Source: a virus. From it: 44,714 nt of DNA. Where the stretch lies: positions 1-44,714 of IMG/VR virus record IMGVR_UViG_3300042869_001314; one strand, 5' to 3'. This document shows, piece after piece, positions 42,490 through 44,714 of this stretch (positions are counted from its first letter, which is position 1; every line of letters starts with the position of its first letter). The notes below the pieces were generated by a model. The model was not told where the DNA came from. It did no database searches and saw only the letters and a list, made by a program, of their open reading frames with translations. Position numbers and translations under genes: made by a program.

Positions 42490-44355
42490 ATGGCAAAACA
42501 AAAAGCTGTAGAACAGAAATATCAAAAATTAACCGACATTGAACACGTTCTTCTTAGACCGTCAATGTATATTGGATCAATAGTTCCGCATACTGGCCAA
42601 CAATATCTATACAATGGCGAAACTGTCACCCTTGAGACTGTAAATTACAATCCAGGATTTATTAAAATATTCGATGAAATTGTGTCTAATTCAGTAGATG
42701 AACATCGTCGAAATCCAAAATTAAATGAGATTCGAGTTACTCTTGATTTAGACAAAGGATCTATCTCAGTATGGGATAACGGTGGAATTCCAGTTGAAAA
42801 GCATAAAGTTCATAAAGAATGGATTCCAGAGATGATTTTTTCAAATCTTAAATCTGGATCTAACTTTGATGATACTGAACAAAGAACAGTAGCGGGAACA
42901 AATGGTGTAGGTTCAACCTTGACCAATATTTTTAGTAAAGAATTTAAAGTTACCACATGTGATGGTGTGAATAAGTTCGAGCAGACTTTCACCGCTAACA
43001 TGAACAAACGCACCTCTCCTAAAATTTCTCAAGCTAAAAAGGGATTCACTGAGATCCACTTCATTCCAGATCTAACTCGATTCGGAATGTCGAAAATAGA
43101 TCCTATCACTTTTAAAATTCTGTTTAAAAGATGTTTAGACCTAGTTGCATGTAATACTAAATTGCAGCTTAAGTTTTCTCTAGTAGATGGAGGAACTAAA
43201 AAAGACTGGAGTCTTAAATTTAAGAGCTTTGAAGAATATATTAAGCTCTACACTGAAGAATTTTTCTATGAGGAATCCAAAGATTGGAAAATCGGCTTTG
43301 CTAAATCTGAATCCGGATTTCAGAATGTTAGTTTTGTGAATTCAGTGCACACTAAAGACGGAGGAACTCATGTCGAATACATTACTAATCAATTGATCTC
43401 TCAATTACGTGAAATGATCAAGAAAAAGTATCGAGTTGATGTTCGGCCTAACGATATCAGAATACATCTCCAGGTTTTTATAGACGCTACTATATTTAAT
43501 TCTCTATTTAGTTCTCAGACCAAAGAAAAACTAATAACTGAAATCAAAGATTTTGGAACCCGATTCGAAGTCACTGATAAGATAGCAAAAGCCATCTTTA
43601 AATCCGAGATCATACAATCAGTTTTAGACTGGATTGAAAAGAAACAATTAGCTGAAGAACGTGCTGAACTTAGGAAATTAAATAAATCATTAGATCGAGG
43701 CAGAATTGCTAAACTAATCGATGCACAGAAAAAAGATGACAGGAAGAAATGCATATTGGGAATTTATGAAGGAATGTCTGCTCTTTCAGCTGTCCGTAAA
43801 TTTAGAGATACTCAGATCATAGGAGCCTATCCTCTTAAGGGTAAGTTTATTAACGTTCATGAGCTCTCAAATTCTAAAGTGATACAGAATGAAGAGGTAA
43901 AAGGTCTAATGGGTTCAATTGGACTTAAATTAGGAGAAGATGCAGTTAATCTAAGATACGGAAAGATCTATATCTATACTGATGCCGATCCTGACGGCAA
44001 TTCAATTGCAGCACAGCTGATTAACTTCTTTGCTAAATATTGGCCAGAGTTATTCGATAATGGAATGGTCTATAAAGTAATGACCCCTCTGGTTGTAGCT
44101 AAAAAAGGAAAGGAATCTATCAATTTTTATACTACTCAGGAATTTGAAAAGTGGACCTCTAAAGGAAATATCAATCCTTCTACGTGGAACATCGAATATA
44201 AAAAGGGACTTGCAGCCCTCGAGGACGAAGAATACGAACAGATAATTAAGAATCCTTATGCAATTAAAATAAAGCTGGACAAGGAATCAAAAAATACTCT
44301 TCAATCCTGGTTCGGCGAAGACTCACAGCCTAGAAAAGATAGACTTTTAAACTAA
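42490..44355 (+). CDS. 39: Type II DNA topoisomerase ATPase/TOPRIM subunit (gp39-type)
   Basis: The 621-residue protein has the GHKL ATPase (EIVSNSVDEH, VWDNGGIPV, GTNGVGSTLTN), a transducer domain, and a TOPRIM domain with YEGMSALSA and YTDADPDG. In T4 this subunit is split into gp39 and gp60; here both parts are in one frame. With gp52 (not in the window) it relaxes DNA and supports replication initiation. It is directly after the helicase gene. Confidence 0.93.
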   Translation: MAKQKAVEQKYQKLTDIEHVLLRPSMYIGSIVPHTGQQYLYNGETVTLETVNYNPGFIKIFDEIVSNSVDEHRRNPKLNEIRVTLDLDKGSISVWDNGGIPVEKHKVHKEWIPEMIFSNLKSGSNFDDTEQRTVAGTNGVGSTLTNIFSKEFKVTTCDGVNKFEQTFTANMNKRTSPKISQAKKGFTEIHFIPDLTRFGMSKIDPITFKILFKRCLDLVACNTKLQLKFSLVDGGTKKDWSLKFKSFEEYIKLYTEEFFYEESKDWKIGFAKSESGFQNVSFVNSVHTKDGGTHVEYITNQLISQLREMIKKKYRVDVRPNDIRIHLQVFIDATIFNSLFSSQTKEKLITEIKDFGTRFEVTDKIAKAIFKSEIIQSVLDWIEKKQLAEERAELRKLNKSLDRGRIAKLIDAQKKDDRKKCILGIYEGMSALSAVRKFRDTQIIGAYPLKGKFINVHELSNSKVIQNEEVKGLMGSIGLKLGEDAVNLRYGKIYIYTDADPDGNSIAAQLINFFAKYWPELFDNGMVYKVMTPLVVAKKGKESINFYTTQEFEKWTSKGNINPSTWNIEYKKGLAALEDEEYEQIIKNPYAIKIKLDKESKNTLQSWFGEDSQPRKDRLLN

Positions 44356-44357
44356 GA

Positions 44358-44714
44358 ATGAAATCCTCTTTTAGAATAATAATAGCAGGCGGCAGATCAT
44401 TCGATGATTTTGATCTTCTAAAAACCAAATTAAACCTGTATTTTAGTAAGCTGGATCTCTCTGATCTTGAAATAGTCAGCGGAGGAGCTAAAGGTGCCGA
44501 TTCTCTAGGCGAATCTTATGCAAATATAAACGGTATAAAATTAAAAAGATTTCCAGCAGAATGGGACAAGTATGGACAGGGAGCTGGATACCGAAGAAAT
44601 TCTGAAATGGCTAATTATGCCAACGGATTAATAGCTTTTTGGGACGGTCGGAGTAAAGGAACTCTACACATGATAAACCTAGCTAAAAGCAAAGGAATCG
44701 CAGTAAAAATAGTA
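44358..44714 (+). CDS. SLOG-family (YspA/DUF2493-like) protein, 3' end cut by the window
   Basis: The frame starts at ATG 44358 and stays open for 119 codons to the window end. It has FRIIIAGGRSFDD at the N-terminus, IVSGGAKGADSLGESYA near residue 40, and FPAEWDKYGQGAGYRRN followed by GLIAFWDGRSKGT. These are the nucleotide-binding signatures of the YspA-type branch of the SLOG superfamily, which includes DprA and lysine-decarboxylase-like proteins. Members are often thought to bind nucleotide-derived ligands. The role in this phage is unknown. Confidence 0.8.
   Translation, partial: MKSSFRIIIAGGRSFDDFDLLKTKLNLYFSKLDLSDLEIVSGGAKGADSLGESYANINGIKLKRFPAEWDKYGQGAGYRRNSEMANYANGLIAFWDGRSKGTLHMINLAKSKGIAVKIV

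Noticed and set aside
1-44714. tRNA genes, CRISPR arrays, insertion sequences, integrase and attachment sites
   Set aside because: No cloverleaf, regularly spaced repeats, transposase or integrase motifs were seen by eye. A dedicated tRNA scan was not possible.
5294-44714. Bacteroidota-type host promoters (TTTG plus TAnnTTTG)
   Set aside because: The upstream regions examined fit the AAAACY/TATAAT or ATAAATAA forms better, and no consistent TAnnTTTG was found at the expected distance from starts.

Overview
The window is a continuous stretch of an AT-rich, tightly packed genome of a T4-superfamily contractile-tailed phage (myovirus). The assignment rests on a co-occurring set of T4-type proteins: a gp55-like late sigma factor, gp32-like single-strand DNA-binding protein, RNase H/FEN nuclease, UvsX recombinase, gp41 helicase, gp46/gp47 recombination nuclease, gp39-type topoisomerase, dCTPase/dUTPase, gp42-type hydroxymethylase, tail sheath and tail tube. 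The host is probably a member of the Bacteroidota. Start codons are preceded by A-rich leaders with no Shine-Dalgarno sequence, and the phage carries a small histone-H1/Hc1-like protein of a type common in that phylum. The host call is inference. No tRNA, CRISPR array, insertion sequence or integrase was seen, and no gene-free stretch exceeds 300 bases.

Layout. 1-5089 (minus): a large tail/baseplate protein, gp55, a RuvC-like resolvase, a short late protein and a TylF-type methyltransferase. 5090-5293 is a divergent spacer with a G-rich patch and one arm of a 24-base inverted repeat. 5294-15466 (plus): UV-damage endonuclease, small unknowns, a short nucleotide-sugar dehydrogenase, two nucleases, GroEL, an S1-repeat protein, and NrdB and NrdA. 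15550-16793 (plus): a late two-gene operon whose second gene is a zinc-metalloprotease-like protein. 16839-20268 (plus): Hc1-like protein, gp32, FEN nuclease, GroES and small genes. 20254-24407 (minus): late genes including an oversized tail sheath. 24519-36551 (plus): dCTPase/dUTPase, the N-terminal part of a split DNA polymerase, UvsX, helicase, gp47, gp46, a hydroxymethylase and a dCMP deaminase. 36552-39991 (minus): late genes, including a 612-residue protein with peptidoglycan-binding-like repeats and the tail tube. 40079-44714 (plus): Fpg/Nei glycosylase, an XPD/DinG-type helicase, a topoisomerase subunit and a partial SLOG-family protein.

Regulation visible in the sequence. Nine sites match AAAACY (or a one-base variant), N16-17, TATAAT-like, in front of DNA-metabolism and chaperone genes. 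A second motif, ATAAATAA, usually lies 16-20 bases before the start codons of virion-type genes on either strand and resembles the T4 late promoter read by gp55. Four strong plus-strand hairpin terminators and one minus-strand terminator separate transcription units.

The most interesting theme is a set of at least six otherwise unrelated, mostly late-expressed proteins that share a short N-terminal leader rich in F/Y and K and ending in (I/L)-x-E. This looks like the capsid-targeting and prohead-protease site of T4 internal proteins. It suggests a set of packaged, perhaps injected, proteins that includes a metalloprotease and a peptidoglycan-binding-like protein. Other notable points are the polymerase split in the fingers domain, a hydroxymethylase with the dCMP-specific Asp (possible modified cytosine), a complete GroEL/GroES pair, and a protein with S1-like repeats in a genome without Shine-Dalgarno sites.
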